From: FEN-1322 sp041663425
GTDB lineage: Bacteria > Omnitrophota > Gorgyraeia > 2-01-FULL-45-10
Assembly (NCBI GenBank): GCA_041663425.1
Contig: JBAYMS010000068.1
Span: 1-5,898, forward strand
Reading direction: 5' to 3'
Length of the DNA: 5,898 nt
The notes beneath the pieces were generated by a model that worked only from the letters and a program-made list of their open reading frames with translations, did not search any database and had not been told where the DNA came from. Shown piece after piece: positions 5,792-5,898 of this stretch. Every line of letters begins with the position of its first letter. Position 1 is the first letter of the stretch. The position numbers and the translations under genes were made by a program.

Positions 5792-5898
5792 TACTCGCAT
5801 CAAAATCCAGGGCACGCCGGAAGCTTTTGAGGCAGGTCGGCCTGAAGTTCCGGGTAGTAGGTTCGGACGCGAAGGAAGCGCAGGTGCTCAAAGGGCGC
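5779..5898 (+). CDS. maf: Maf-family nucleoside triphosphate pyrophosphatase, N-terminal 40 codons (runs off window)
   Basis: Maf proteins hydrolyse non-canonical or modified nucleoside triphosphates (dTTP/UTP or m7GTP and related) to monophosphate and pyrophosphate, clearing them from the pool; they were first described as septum-formation inhibitors. Only 40 of about 190-200 residues are visible. They match the family start: MRKIILASKS (1-10), an Arg-rich turn followed by KLLRQVGLKFRVVGSD (15-30). The usual P-loop-like motif SxSPRR reads SKSRARR (8-14) here. The Pro is replaced by Arg, and the spacing resembles the YceF-type SPxRR form, so the YhdE or YceF subtype cannot be decided. The frame is open to the window edge. 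It starts inside the preceding gene, so it is probably the last visible member of the same operon. Confidence 0.85.
   Translation, partial: MRKIILASKSRARRKLLRQVGLKFRVVGSDAKEAQVLKGR

Noticed and set aside
1..5898. CRISPR array, tRNA, insertion sequence or phage remnant
   Set aside because: No regularly spaced repeats, cloverleaf, transposase or terminal inverted repeats were seen; nearly all bases are in conserved coding genes.

Overview
The window is a gene-dense, single-strand stretch: seven genes, all on the + strand, with almost no intergenic DNA. The only gaps are 63 bp before the small heat-shock gene and 19 bp before the elongation factor P gene. Every other junction overlaps or abuts. 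No tRNA, rRNA, CRISPR array, insertion sequence or rho-independent terminator was recognised. An outer-membrane TonB-dependent receptor and two signal-peptide-bearing proteins point to a diderm bacterium. The elongation factor P carries the loop sequence TPGNLRA, which I recall from PVC-type lineages (Verrucomicrobia, Lentisphaerae, Omnitrophota). Together with moderate G+C, use of GTG and TTG starts, and tight packing, this suggests an uncultured PVC-related bacterium, perhaps Omnitrophota. That placement is inference from memory, not a search.

Layout. Positions 1-1719 hold the C-terminal part of a TonB-dependent receptor, whose N-terminus lies outside the window. Overlapping its last 11 bp is a short gene (1709-2176) for a protein with a TonB C-terminal domain but no proline-rich spacer. 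After a 63-bp gap with a strong ribosome binding site comes a small heat-shock protein (2240-2776) with an N-terminal signal peptide. Elongation factor P follows (2796-3350, GTG start). Two different members of the HI0933-like FAD flavoprotein family come next (3351-4547, TTG start directly after the efp stop; 4544-5791, ATGA overlap). The first 40 codons of a Maf-family nucleotide pyrophosphatase (5779-5898) run off the right edge.

How the genes fit together. The receptor and the TonB-domain protein form one functional pair: energised outer-membrane uptake of an unidentified ligand. The 63-bp gap probably separates that pair from a second unit, sHSP-efp-flavoprotein-flavoprotein-maf. That unit mixes protein quality control, translation and housekeeping redox or nucleotide-hygiene functions, and is likely co-transcribed.

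No wholly new system is evident. The points most worth a second look are an apparently exported, Met-rich small heat-shock protein; an EF-P with Asn where the modified Lys or Arg usually sits; a spacer-less TonB domain translationally coupled to its receptor; and a tandem pair of divergent HI0933-family flavoproteins, one lacking the family's usual acidic loop near the C-terminus.
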